Made by a program: the position numbers and the translations under genes. A model generated the notes under the pieces. The model did not search any database and had not been told where the DNA came from. It worked only from the letters and a program-made list of their open reading frames with translations. This document shows positions 23,687-35,630 of a stretch of DNA of 64,000 nt, one piece after another; the stretch's first letter is position 1; every line of letters begins with the position of its first letter. The stretch is from Ceratotherium simum simum (taxonomy: Eukaryota > Chordata > Mammalia > Perissodactyla > Rhinocerotidae): positions 7,523,040 to 7,587,039 of the forward strand of contig NW_004454166.1 in NCBI RefSeq assembly GCF_000283155.1, read 5' to 3'.

Positions 23687-23936
23687 ACCACAACAAACAC
23701 ACAGAGAGACAGAGAGAGTGGACTGGTGGTTACCAGACAGGAAGGGGGGGAGGAGGGCAAAAGGGATAATTAGGCACACGTGTGTGGTGATGGATTGTAA
23801 CTAGTATTTCGGTGGTGAACATGAGAACATGATGTAATCCATGCAGAAACAGAAGTATAATGATGTACACCTGAAATTTATACAATGTTATAAACCAATG
23901 TTACCACAATAAACAAAAAAAAGAAAAGAAAAAAAA
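23687..23936 (+). mobile_element. LINE-1, severely 5'-truncated, with target duplication
   Basis: Only the 3' UTR is present: GGACTGGTGGTTACCAGACA, a G-run, GTGTGGTGATGGATTGTAAC, TGATGTACACCTGAAATTTA, then an A-rich tail. A 15-bp target duplication with one mismatch, AAGAATTCAAGC(A/G)TG, flanks it at 23672-23686 and 23937-23951. The tail matches the one at 1-65 almost exactly. The young state of the flanks and tail suggests activity within the order Perissodactyla. Confidence 0.92.
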
Positions 23937-23954
23937 AAGAATTCAAGCGTGGTG

Positions 23955-26440
23955 GGGAACAGTGTACTTGAACATCTTAGTCAAGGACCACCCAGCTTAA
24001 TGCTGCAATTGCATTATAAGGGAGCAGAAAGTAGACAAAGGTCAGAAGCTCTCAATACGAATCCTGGATAACTATGTGACCTGGGACAAATCAATATCTC
24101 TTAGACTGCATAAACACACACATATGCATATCTAATATGGAAAAATCATTCCTCAATGATGAATTTAAAAATTATTTAGCAGCAGTAACCGACATTTGTA
24201 CTTCTCCTTCCAGCAGGATCTGTATTAAAATATAGATAAACCTCTTCTTTTTACCAGAACAAAGAACTTCTATTTGGTATAGAACATTCCATTAATTAGA
24301 AATTTCATTTTTATGATAAAAATTAATCCTAAATTTACCCAGAAAGTAAAACAATTTGTCTTTGCTAAAGGAAATAATTATTCTATCTGAATGCAATGCC
24401 CAGAACCCAGCCCTTTTTCTATTCAAGCTTTTTTTCTCTATCTCCCATCATAAATGAGTTAGGCTTGCCCCCTTAGTGTAGCATTATCCCCACCTCGGGC
24501 TGACTCCTCAGAAATGTTCAGCTTTGTCTTATGTTTTCCTCTCTTGTCGTGTTCCCTGCTCCGACAGTGTGACATTCTCTGTCCTCCACTAATTTCAATT
24601 TGCCTATCCTGTATGGTACTGCTGAAGACTTTAAACATTATTGGTATTCTGTAACTCACCATTTAGCTTACTTATTCTATGAATGGCAAATCATATTTTA
24701 TTATAGTCATATTTCTAGATTTACTCATTATGCATGTTAGTAATATACAATTTTAGGCTTTATATATCTTTTAATGTATTTTTTAAATGAGCTTCAATGT
24801 CATTGAGTTAAAGAACAAGGGGTACAATGGTGAATTTAAATAGCAACACTAAATATTATCTCAACTAGTTGGACATGTTCACTAACATAAAAGTTAGTTT
24901 TAAAGTTCAGGCTTGCTGCTCAATGCCCAGAAATAATCTGTCTTTAAGAGCCTAATCTAACAAACATAATCTAAACTAAAGATGTATACAATACCAGAGT
25001 AGACAACAGAAACTCAATTTATTAATTTACGCTGAGCTACTGAACTGTCATAACAACAAGAATACTTAAGAGCACTGTCATTAGTAATAAAAGAGATAAT
25101 GCATGTGAAACCTGAAGCATAGTGAGTACATAATATATATCATCAGTTATTATCCTTGTTTTCTTACTATCCAGTTACATAAGAATCCAAAAGATAATAC
25201 AGTTTCTTTGCATTTCTGATTGCACAATGTTCTACATGCAGTGGATATTGCAATTTCAATGCAATTGAAAATATTTTCAATATTTCTTGTAATATTTCAA
25301 TATTTATTAAATAAACAGACTGCTCCTTTTCCTTTGGGCTATTTTATCTTCTCTCAATGTCTTTAATTTTCCCTCTGTAAGTATTAATGCCATTCTCTGT
25401 GTCCTAGTTTTGTCTAGTTTTGTCTTGCTTCTACAGGCTAACTTGGCCTTAAGCTATACATACTGTCATAACTTGACTAGGAGAAACCCATAAGCTTTTC
25501 TTACAACTTACGGTAAAAGTTCATGATTTTAGAATTTGCTGAATTCCCCTATTAAATGTTTGTTCCCTAGTATAACTATCAGATCAGTAAATCTTATTTC
25601 CCTCATTTTCAATTTTTATGGAGTTGTTTCACTGAATCATCCAAGAATTGAAAATAGGTATGTTTACAGAATATTAAATGCCCCATAAACATGTTGGGAT
25701 CTGAACTAGTATTTTTTTAATGATAGCTATGAATTTTTTTCTCATGACATACCCATGGCAGTAAATTTGGCAAAATTTATTTGGTTCACCTATTCATCTC
25801 TGATTGATTCATTCCAAGTAATTAATTAAAATAGATATGTGCTTTAATGTGCTATTCAATCACTCACCATAGGAACTGACACCTGGACTGCACTTTCCCT
25901 CACAAACAAGTTTAAGGTGTCTACTTTACCTCAAATCAGCAAGCACATGGCATTTCTGAAGAATAAAATGTCAATATAAAAATTACATACAAGATTTTAA
26001 ATTCCCTTTGAATTCTTATAAAAGCAATTTTGAATTTTCTGTTGATGATTCTACAGTAGATCTAAATTAATCCAGGCAACTGTTTCTGGACATATCCAGA
26101 ATATAGTGTCATACGAAGACATTTGCAGAGCTTAGTGAAATTTGAAAATTATATAATGCAACAATAACAAAATTTCAATAAACATTATTAACATTATTAA
26201 TGCATGTAAAAGAAAATATGAGGCAAAAGACATGGCTGATTTGAAGGTTTACTATTTCCTGAGTATTTAAACATGTTCAAGTTACAACCTTTCTATGAAT
26301 ACAGTTTGAACTGGAGGTAATGTATTGGGAATAAAAACCTATAAAGTGATGTTGTAAGATAGAATTCAGAACTGCTTTCCCACATATGTATAAAAACTAC
26401 GCAAATTATGAAATCCTATATGCAAATGTATCTTAGTACT
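23955..26440. other. Mostly unassigned stretch with a MIR scrap
   Basis: About 2.5 kb, AT-rich. AAGAGATAATGCATGTGAAA and GCATAGTGAGTACATAATAT (about 25088-25140) fit the 3' end of a sense MIR. The rest holds no gene or repeat that I recognise. Confidence 0.45.
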
Positions 26441-26442
26441 GC

Positions 26443-26868
26443 CTAAAACTGAGGACATACATCATCCACTGGGGAGCAGGAGACCCAGGTCAGCCCCAGA
26501 TCTGCTGCTGGCTCCTCTTCTCCTGCCTCCCTGCACGGAGTTACAAAAAATGAAACAGTGAAGACAAAGACTATCATTTGCAGCATGGTCAAATAGCTCC
26601 CATTCGACCCAACTCTGCTGTATATAACAACTATAAACTCCAGACAAACTACAAAAAAAGCAATGACTACAAGGCAATGGATAGTGATTAAATGCAGGTA
26701 CATTCTAGAACTGAGTTGATACTTGTTAAAAACGAATGCTACTGTGTGAGTTATGTGGCTTTTGCCTGGCTTTTCCTCTGAAGTTAGGCCAACATTTTCA
26801 ATGTGTGAAATGGCTATAACTCTTATAGAAAACCTGCAAGTTTTCTGACCTGAAAAACCAGAAGACAT
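26443..26868 (-). other. 141-codon open frame, probably chance
   Basis: The longest minus-strand open frame in unique sequence here. It starts with Met and contains a hydrophobic run (LVVIAFFVVCLEFIVVIYS) that could pass for a membrane helix. I recognise no family. Its upper half lies where the 5' UTR of the old sense LINE-1 appears to begin (26580 onward), which argues that the frame is incidental. Confidence 0.15.
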
Positions 26869-27093
26869 ATTTCAAGGCAACTCTACTTCTAAAAACTGAG
26901 GGGAAAATCCTAGAAAGGAGAGGCACAGAGGAGGAGCCTCAAACTCTGAGTATAAACCCTACTCAAATCTCTAGCTGATTCCTGAACCATACATGCATGA
27001 TGCAGACTCAACATAGCTTGCAATGAATGCTAAAATAACTAAACTGAGATTTGAGATGTAATAAATGTTTGAAATTTAAATGTAACCAAATTA

Positions 27094-27298
27094 GGGGCCG
27101 GCCCCGTGGCTTAGCGGTTAAGTGCGCGCGCTCTGATGCTGGCGGCCGGGGTTCGGATCCCGGGAGCGCCCCGAGGCACCACTTCTCCGTCCAACGCCAA
27201 GGCCGAGTCCCACGTACAGCAACTAGAAGGATGTGAACCTATGACGTACAACTATCTACTGGGGCTTTGGGGGGAAAAACTGAATAAATAAAATCTTT
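27094..27298 (+). mobile_element. ERE-type SINE, young
   Basis: Head GGGGCCGGCCCCGTGGCTTA, box A and box B intact (GGTTCGGATCC), CAACTAGAAGGATGTG, CTGGGGCTTTGGGG and an AATAAATAAAATCTTT tail. The perfect 16-bp target duplication AAATGTAACCAAATTA (27078-27093 and 27299-27314) shows recent insertion. It sits in the 5' part of the old sense LINE-1. Confidence 0.97.
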
Positions 27299-27507
27299 AA
27301 ATGTAACCAAATTAATTGCCTATTAAAACAAAAAACCCACTATTCTTAAGAAGAATATAACCAAATGCAAATTATCTATATAATATCACATTCACAATGA
27401 GTGGAATATAATTAAAATGAATCATGTATGAGGAACCAGAAAAAATGTTACTCATTTTTAAAGAAAAATTATCAACTGATTTTAACCTTGAGATTATCCA
27501 CATGTTG

Positions 27508-27706
27508 GGCCGGCCCCGTGGCTTAGCGGTTAAGTGCGCGAGCTCCGCTGCTGGCAGCCCGGGTTCAGATCCCGGGCGCACACCGACACACCGCTTCTCC
27601 GGCCATGCTGAGGCTGCGTCCCACATACAGCAACTAGAAGGATGTGCAGCTATGACATACAACTATATACTGGGGCTTTGGTGGAAAAATAAATAAACAA
27701 ATAAAA
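27508..27706 (+). mobile_element. ERE-type SINE, young
   Basis: Same structure and tail type as the copy 210 bp upstream, with its own perfect duplication ATTATCCACATGTTG (27493-27507 and 27707-27721), so the two are independent insertions rather than a tandem duplication. Box B reads GGTTCAGATCC, one change from the tRNA consensus. Confidence 0.97.
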
Positions 27707-29653
27707 ATTATCCACATGTTGGATTCATCATAGGACTTTAAGGCAGCTAGTGTGTATATGAACATATACATATATTTATATTCCAGTGTGAGGGAGAAAC
27801 ACTCATAATGTATAAAAATATATGCCATTTCAGCAGAAAAAAATAAAAAGATAAAATAAAAACTTGATAAGAATTCCACAAAAACACAATATCTAAATAA
27901 AACATTCTTTGGATAAGAAGAATGGAGATGATGGAGGAAAGAAAATCAATGATCTTGAAGACAGGTCAATAGAAATAACACAGTCTGAAGAAGACCAAGA
28001 AACATGTTTGGGGAAAAAAAAAAAATGAACAGAGCTTCAGGAACCTGTGGGACATATCAAAAGTATAAACTACATGTAATTTGAGCCCAAGAAGGACTGG
28101 CAAGAGAAAAAAGGATAGGGGAAAAAAAAAAATTTGAATAATGGTCAAAAACTTTCCAAACGTGTGAAAGACAATTTTACACAAACAAGAAGCTCAGTAA
28201 ACCCCAAACAGGAATAACACAAATAAAACTAAATCCCAGCACAGAAAAGACAAGTTGCTGAAATCAAAGGTAAAGAGAAAACCTTCAAATTAGCTTGAGA
28301 AAATGGCATATTCTACACAGAGCAAGAGTAATTCACGTCACCACTGACTTCATACCAAAAGTTATAGAGGCAAGACGAGGGTGGAAGAATGCCATTAAGA
28401 GGATAAAAGAAAAATACAAGGTAAACAGAATCCTATATGAAGTGAAAGTATCCGTCAAGAATAGGAAATAAAAATATTTTTAGACAGGAGAACAAGAAAC
28501 CTTGTCCTCAGCACTGCACGTACAAGAAATGCTAAAGGAATTTCTTCAGCTGGAAAAAAAATACTACCAGAGGGAAAAAATGGACCCAGAGAGGAATGAA
28601 GAACAACATAATAAATATGCTGATATATAAATTTTTCTCTTAGTTTACCTAAAATATGCACAACTATTTAAAGCAAAAATTACAATGCTGTCTCATGGGT
28701 TTATAACATTCACAGCATGACATAACAAATAACATAAAGAATGGCGAGGTTGTGGTAAATGGACCCACGTGGTTTCAGGTTTTCTATATATGATGTGAGG
28801 TAGTACAATATTAACTCTATAGACTGTAAAAATTTAATCCTAGAGCAACTACTGAAAAAAATGCCGATAGATAATTTAGAATGGAATTCTAAAATTCATT
28901 CAAATACTAACAGAGCTAGAAAATAGGGAAAGGGAGGAAATAAAGTAGAGTGGACATACAGAAATTACCTAATAAAACTGTGAACCTAAATCAAATGATA
29001 TCAACATTTACATAGAATGTTTATGGATGAAACAACTTTAATTAAAAGGCACAAATTATCAGAATAATTAATAGAAGCAGGACCTAACTGTGCTATATAC
29101 AAGATGAAATTTAAATATAAAGCTCACGTTGAAGGCAAATGGATAGAAATGATATAATACAAACCCCAAGTTTAACAAAGCTAGATTATCTATTTTAACA
29201 AGAAATAAAGACATCAAGAAAAGTCTGTTGCCAGAGATAAAGCAAGATACTAAACAAAGACAAAAAGCTCAATTCATCATGAAGATAGAACAATCATAAA
29301 TGTGTATGACCTGATAACCTTCAAAAAGCTTCAAAAAACATGATGCAAAAACTACAGTATTAAAGAACTAGATAATTCCACAATCACAGGAGATTTTAAC
29401 AGTCCCCTTGAACAACTCATTGAAGCACTAGACAAAAAACCTAATAAACAACATCAACAACCTTGATCTAATGGATAATTGCAGAACATTACATATGATA
29501 ATGTCAGAACACACACTCTTTTCCAGTGTTTATATTATATTCACCAAGGTGGACCATAGCTCAATCATAAATAGTCTGAATCAATTTAACAGAATTGAAA
29601 TCATACGGAATAACTTCTTTGATCACAATGTAATTAAATTAGATATGAATAAC

Positions 29654-30091
29654 TGTCACAGACTAGGTGCCTCAAAGGTAGGTTTGGAAGCAATTAACTG
29701 TTTTTTCCAAGTTGTTTCTTTTCCTTTTGTGTTTTAAGGAGATGTAACCACCAGCCATCCTGAAACTGACCACACCTCACCACAAGAGCTATGTCCATGA
29801 CCTTTGCCTTATTTTTAAGGCAAAGATCTCTCCAGGAGGAGCTTAGGCCTCATTATGTGCAAGCATGTTCTCCAACTGAGCTGTGCAAGTGAATACCCGC
29901 CTCTCCCTTTTGAATATTCATTCCTCAACCAAAGGTCCCTGCTTTCCTTTGTTGGGGGACGCCATGACTTTGGAAACGATTTCTCATGGGCTCCTTTTTC
30001 CTGCAAATACACTTTACTTTGGGAGACAACGTCCACTGGTGTAGAATCTTATTTAACTCACCAGGAGGCCAGCCCACTTGGTTGGGTATCA
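29654..30091 (+). mobile_element. Class I-type solo LTR with TAAC target duplication
   Basis: Starts TGTCACAGACTAGGTGCCTC and ends GGTTGGGTATCA, between 4-bp duplications TAAC (29650-29653 and 30092-30095). A 4-bp duplication is the rule for class I (gammaretrovirus-like) ERVs. It is about 80% like the LTR at 45714-46213 by eye (shared AGATCTCTCCAGGAGGAGCT, CGCCTCTCCCTTTTGAATAT and TTGTTGGGGGACGCCATGAC). The poly(A) signal region is damaged (ACCAAAGGTCC, where the other copy has AATAAAAGTCC). No internal retroviral genes are present. Confidence 0.9.
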
Positions 30092-30499
30092 TAACGACAC
30101 CACTATCTAAGAAAACTGCAAATATTTTCAATTCAACAACACACTTGGAAATAATCCCAAGGGAAAAAAATCACAGGAGAAATTATAGAATAGTTTAAAC
30201 CAAACGATATACAAAATACAGCATACAAAAACTGGGGAAGGCAACTAAAACAATTAGAGGGAAACGTTTACCTCTCAGTCCTCACACTAAAAGAATAAAA
30301 TAAAATTTAAACGTCTAAAACTAATGGCCCAAGATTCCGCATGAAAAAATTTCAGAAATAAAAGTGCAAAGTAAACTAAAAGTAATTCGAAAGTAGAAAA
30401 AGAGAAACGCAGTTAACAAAACAATAATCAGGCAAAATGTAGAAAATTAAAACAGAAAGCTGTCTTTTTGAGGAAGAAAATCTAAGATAAAGCAACAGG

Positions 30500-31687
30500 G
30501 CTGCAGGAGAAGCTGTCTTCCCACCCGCGGGTCACCCCAAAAAAGTTCGTTTACTGGGGCTGCTTACCGTGGCCTGGGCTCCTCGGGGCGCACACCAGCC
30601 GGGAGCGGGCGCACGGGACCCTCCTGCCCCGACCCCTCGTGTACCCAGCCGCAGGGCTGGCCTCAGGAAGTGGGGCCCGTCAGACCGCGACACCACGTCC
30701 AGTCGCCAGCATGCTGAGCTGCACCCCCGTGGAAGCCGCTCGGCGCTCTGTCGGGGCTGCTGCGCAGGCCTGGAGGCAGAGCGGAGGCTTCTGCGCCCGT
30801 GAGCACACGCCCACACCGAGTCACAAGTGGCGGGCTCCGCAGCAGGAGAGCATGGAAACGCTGACGAGGCCTGGAGAACCAGGGGGCCTCTTCAAGGAGG
30901 ACGGTCCAGCGGCTGAGGGCCGCACGCCCCCAGGGCTCTCTGGGGAACAGCGAATGAAATGGGGCTTCCCACGGCCTGGGCCTGCTTGGGCCTCCTGGTT
31001 ACGGGTGGCGCGGCGGCCTGGCTGGGGCTGTCCCAGGAGCGGCCGGCAGGCCCACGGAAGCCCAATGGCAGGGCGGCAGCAGGCAGCTGTGAGGCCCACC
31101 GCCAAAGTTGCTTTTGCTTTTCTTGCCGCGTGGCCTCGATGAAGGGGATGTGGAGGGATTCGAGGTGGAAAGGCCGGAGCTGGAGCCTTTCAGGGGCCTG
31201 CGTGGCCGGGACGGCACAGATGTTGTGGAGGCCTAACAGCGCGTTGGGATGCGTGAGGCTTCTGAGGGGCTCTGTGCGGACGCTCTGCCTGGCCAGCGTG
31301 AACCGGAAGTGGTTACTGGCAATATTTTCACAGTCTCTCCGAGGGAGCGGCAGCCCGTAGGGGTCTTCTTCCTGCATGCCTGGTTCCCCGTTGTCTGCTG
31401 CAGAGGTTTCACAGGCTGGTTTGTTCTGTGGCCTTGTTCAAACTACTGGGAGACTGGTTTTTATGATGATGGGCTCGAGACTCTTCCAGAAGCCATTATC
31501 CTCATCCCAGCAGGACTCGCGCCTAATCTTCTCCAGGTTGCTCTAGTTACAATCCTGGTGAATCAGTGGCTGCACCTGCTCCAGGAGATGCCGGAAGAGC
31601 ACAAAGTCATGTTCTTGCCAACAAATGGTGGCCAAGTAATCCATCTTCTCTAGCTCAAACTCTGACTGCAGATCTTTGATCTCCACA
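30500..31687 (-). pseudogene. KIF17: Processed pseudogene, probably KIF17 tail and 3' UTR
   Basis: Minus-strand translation from about 31687 gives an intronless run that I recognise from memory as the C-terminal tail of the kinesin-2 motor KIF17, which binds cargo adaptors through its extreme C-terminus. Motifs include LEQVQPLI, CWDEDNGFW, QNKP, TSAADNGEP, ENIASN, TQAPE and RPFHLESL. The C-terminal KKSKSNFGG is present but in a shifted frame near 31110. At least two in-frame stops (after HQDCN and after SLPVV) and that frameshift kill it. The remaining 600 bases to about 30500 are CpG-rich and look like 3' UTR. No poly(A) tail or clear target duplication is visible. It is inserted in LINE-1 ORF2 and has much higher GC than its surroundings. 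A 161-codon open frame (30892-31377) is a by-product. Confidence 0.7.
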
Positions 31688-31688
31688 C

Positions 31689-31716
31689 ATCTCTCTCTCT
31701 ATATATATATATATTT
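31689..31716. repeat. Compound (TC)n(TA)n microsatellite
   Basis: CTCTCTCTCT followed by ATATATATATATAT, at the 5' border of the pseudogene where LINE-1 sequence has not yet resumed. Its position suggests expansion at or beside the insertion junction. Confidence 0.85.
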
Positions 31717-32399
31717 CTAATATCTCTAAGTATATATATTTCACAAATAGAAAAGGAATTATCAAAAACATTCTCACAGAGAAGAGTTTATGATTAGATG
31801 TTTTTGCTAAGAATTCTGTCAAACATTCAATCCTGAAGTTTTTCAGATAAAGCAGAGGAGGATGGAACTCTCCCAGACATCTTTTGAGACCAGCTAACAC
31901 TAAAGATGACTCTGACAATGAAATTAGAAGTAAAAAAAAAAAAACTGCAGACAAATATCCGTTAGGCACAAAATCTTTAACAGAATTATCAAATTGAATC
32001 CCACAATATATGAGGGAAATACATTATGAACAAATAGGATCAATTCCAGGAATAGAGGGTTATTTGAAGTTGCTTAAATTAATCAATATAATTCATCATA
32101 TTAACAGAATAAAGGAGATAAAACATGATCATTTCAATAGATGCAGAAAAAAAATTTAACAAAATTCAACACTCCTTATCCATTAAAAAAAAATTCTCAG
32201 CAAACAAGGAAGAGAAAGAAACTTCCTCATTTTGATAAAAGACATTTAGAAGGAACATAAAGCTAATATCATACTTAATGTTGAAATAATGCTTTTCCTG
32301 TAAGATTAGGAACAAGACAATAATGACTGCTCTCACATTTAACATTGTACTCAAATATTTATACTTGATCCATGTGCATAAAAACTGCAATTTTATAAC

Positions 32400-33745
32400 C
32401 TGTGTAGGTTTTCATGCTCCACCACTACCATCAAGATGCAAAACCATGCCACAGTTGCCTTTCGTTTATTGATTTCTGATTTGATTATGGTTAAAGAACA
32501 CATTCTGCATGATGTCAATTCTTTTAAATGTGTTGAAGTTTGTTTTATGGCCTAGGATATGGTCTATCTTGTGGAATGTTCCAAGGACACTTGAAAAAAA
32601 AGTGCATTTTTATGTCGTTAAATGGAATATTATATTTATGTAAAATATATTCCTTTGGTTGATGGCATTGTTCAGATCTTTTATGTCTTTGCTGATTTTC
32701 TGTCTAAGAGTTCCTTCGATTTTTGAGGGGGATAGCTGGGTTGAAGTTCCCAATTATAATTTCAAATTTATCTTTCTCCTCTGAGGTCTGTCAGTTTTTG
32801 CTTCACACAGTTTGAGTCTCTGTTGTTTGGTGCGTACACATTTACAATTATTGTCTTCATTTTTTGGGGGGTCTTTTATCATTATATATTTGAGGAGAGG
32901 AGGCTGTGTTTTCAATGGCAGTCTAATATTTAAAGCCTTCGCAATCTTGTTGTGGTCTGCTTGGTTTGTCTGGTGCTGCTTGGGTTTCTGCTGGTCTCTG
33001 TTGATGAGTGGGCAGAACAGGTTTTCCCAGAGCAGCCAGGAGTGTCTCTTGGTGGGGAAGGCATGAGTTAGGATGCTTTGTTTTCTCAGTGCCCCCTGGT
33101 TGCCTTGATATCCCCAGCTGGGAGAGAAAAGTCTCAGCCTGTGGAAGTAAACAGGCTTCCCCAGACTGCGGCACTTGCTGTAACTGTGTTCCTTTTTATT
33201 CTGCCTGTGTCCCTGGGTAGGGGAGGGGAATCTCAGGCTTGTGAGCTAAGAGGCTTCCCAAAATGGGAAACCTACTGTAGTTGAGTGTCTCCTGCAAGTT
33301 CTGCTTTTCCACATTTTTGTCTCTTGACAGAAAAGGGGTGTCTTAGCCCCAGTGGCATAGAGAGTGCTTCCCCTGGCCACTTATTTTTGGGGGCTGCCAA
33401 TTGATAGCCCTTGCCAATGGTGTGCAGCTTGCCTGAGTTGCCATAGGGACTCCTCTGTGGCTGTGGGGAGGAGGACTGGGCCGCCTTCTCTTGCTAGATG
33501 CCGGTTTGGAAACATTCAATCTGTATGGCTTTCCTCTGTTGGTTGGGAGGACACAAGACACCCTGCCGCTATGCTATTCTTCCATTCCTGTGGTCACAGA
33601 CCAACTTCTCACCTTCCTCCTACTATCTTCAGATTTCTCCTGTATTTGTCTGTTGTTCCGTTTCTAGGGTTTATAGTTGTGCTTAATGGTGAGCAGAGGG
33701 AAAAAATAGGTCTACACCATCTTACCCAGACTGGAAGTCTTTCAC
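32400..33745 (-). mobile_element. LINE-1 with 5' end, ORF1 missing, antisense
   Basis: Reverse order on the plus strand: ORF2 sequence (TTCTGATTTGATTATGG, TGGCCTAGGATATGGTCTAT, TGTCAGTTTTTGCTTCACAC), then at about 32890 a direct jump to a GC-richer 5' UTR that ends at 33745 with the mirror of the L1 start (CTACACCATCTTACCCAGAC). ORF1 is absent between them. The element interrupts the old sense LINE-1, which resumes at 33755. Confidence 0.65.
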
Positions 33746-33880
33746 AGAAATTTCTAAAAAGAAGAAAAAATTGGAAAACTTATATTACTGTAGATTTCAA
33801 ATCTTATTATAAAGCTACAGTAATCAAGAGAATGCAGTACTGGTAAGAGGATAGACACTAGATTAAGAGAACAGGAGAGA

Positions 33881-34175
33881 GGGCCGGCCCCGTGGCGTAG
33901 CAGTTAAGTGCTTGCACTCCGCTGCTGGCGGCCTGGGCACGGGATCCCGGGGATCCCGGGCGCGCACTGACGCACTGCTTCTCGGGCCATGCTGTGGCTG
34001 CGTCCCACGTGGAGTAGAGGAAGATGGGCACAGATGTTAGCCCAGGGCCAGTCTTCCTCAGCTAGAAGAGGAGGATTGGCATGGATGTTAGCTCAGGGCT
34101 GATCTTCCTCACCAGAAAAATAAATAAATAAAATTAAATTTTAAAAAAACAGAAAACCAAAAAATTTTTTAAAAA
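33881..34175 (+). mobile_element. ERE-type SINE, doubled-tail type
   Basis: Young-looking head (GGGCCGGCCCCGTGGCGTAG) joined to two tandem tail units (AGAGGAAGATGGGCACAGAT and AGAGGAGGATTGGCATGGAT). A 16-bp target duplication AAGAGAACAGGAGAGA flanks it (33865-33880 and 34176-34191). Box B is disrupted by a local duplication of GGGATCCC near 33950. It lies in the old sense LINE-1. Confidence 0.96.
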
Positions 34176-35630
34176 AAGAGAACAGGAGAGAAAGTATACA
34201 AATAGAATCATCATATATTGTTAATTTATTTTCCCTAAAGTTTCCAAGGCAATTAAATAGGGAAAGCAAATATTTGTAAACAAGGTACCTGAAGAACTAT
34301 ATATCTGTATGAATACAAATGAATAGTACACAAGAAGTAAATATAAAGTGAGTCATGGATTTAAATATAAAGACTAAAATTATAAAATCTCTATAAAAAT
34401 GTTTATGACTCTGATATTATCAAATATGTTTTAGATAGTAATATAAAGCAAGAATCATAAAATTAAAACAATAAATGATAGATTGGAATTTATCATAGTT
34501 AAAAACATTTGATCTTTGAAAGACACCATAAAAAAAATAAATAGCAAGGTACAGATTGGACTAAAATATTATTGATAAATCTGACAAAGGACTTGTATCT
34601 ATAATATATAAAGAACTCTTACAACTCAATAGTAAGAAAAGAATCAACCCAATAGAAAAAATTGACAAATGATTTGAACAGATGATTAATAAAAGAGCAT
34701 ATACAAATGTCTAATAAGCATACATTCTCAACAGCATTAATCATGAGGGAATTTCAAACTAGGAACACCATGGGACACTAATGCACAACTCTTAGAATGG
34801 CTGAAATTAGAAAGATTTAGGTTCACAATTGTTGGTGAAGAGGTGGAACAACTTGAACTCTCATACCCTGCTGGTTGAATATGAAATGGTACAACTACTT
34901 TGGAAATCTGTCTAGCAGTTCCTTTAAAAGTGAAATATTCACCTATCATGAAGTTCAGACATTCTATTCCTAGGTATTTAACCCGAAGAAATGACAACAT
35001 ATGTCCACACAAAGAATTGTACAAGAATATTCATAGTAGCTTTAGTCATACTAGTGAAAAACTGAAAAAAACATGAGTTGGTGTTTTCATCAACTGGTGA
35101 AAGGCTAAGCAAAATGTGGAATATCCATGCAAAAGAATGCCACTCAGCAATGAAGATGAACATGACACTGATACAAAAAACCAACATGATGAATCTTAAA
35201 ATCATTATGCTGAGTGAAAGAAATCAGAAATAAAAGTGTCTGTGATACATGATTCTATTTATATATATATATTTTAGAAGAAGAAAACCAATCTATCGTG
35301 ACGGTAAAGGGTGTAAGAAGGATAGCAAAGTGATACAAAGAAACACTTAGTGATGGAAATGTTCTGTACCTTGATTGCAGCAGTGATTTTACAAGGGTAT
35401 ACATATGTCAAAATGCATCCAATTGCACATGTTAGTTAAGAATATCTTCCCTTTTCTCCTTTCTCATGGGACCTAGATGAATAAAGAAGAAACTGATTAT
35501 ACATCAGATATGTCAAGATATTCCTAAATTGTTTCTCTACATCTCAGGATACAGACTGCTTGTCATTGTTTCCCATACAACTATGTATGTCAAGGTATAG
35601 TACAATCAAACTGTTAAAAAGTATGTTTTT

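Larger units (their letters stand above)
26580..35440 (+). mobile_element. Old full-length-like LINE-1 hosting nested insertions
   Basis: Sense L1 parts occur in order. A 5' UTR-like start is TGCTGTATATAACAACTATA. ORF1-like sequence includes TTGAAGACAGGTCAATAGAA, ACAAGAAGCTCAGTAAACCC and AAGAAATGCTAAAGGAATTT. ORF2 endonuclease-like sequence follows (CAATCATAAATGTGTATGAC, GGAGATTTTAACAG). Reverse transcriptase region comes at 31760-32350 (GATCATTTCAATAGATGCAG), then AAAGCTACAGTAATCAAGAG near 33810, then the ORF2 end and 3' UTR at 34190-35440. It resembles L1ME or HAL1-type elements. All frames are broken. The left border is uncertain; from 27720 on I am confident. Confidence 0.72.

Noticed and set aside
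30639..31142. 167-codon plus-strand frame and other overlapping frames in the GC-rich island
   Set aside because: High GC lowers stop frequency on both strands. The coding signal is on the minus strand, matching the KIF17-like tail, and is broken.
30500..31350. CpG island promoter of a host gene
   Set aside because: The CpG-rich sequence continues a broken coding tail and reads as its 3' UTR. No first exon, TATA box or splice donor was seen.
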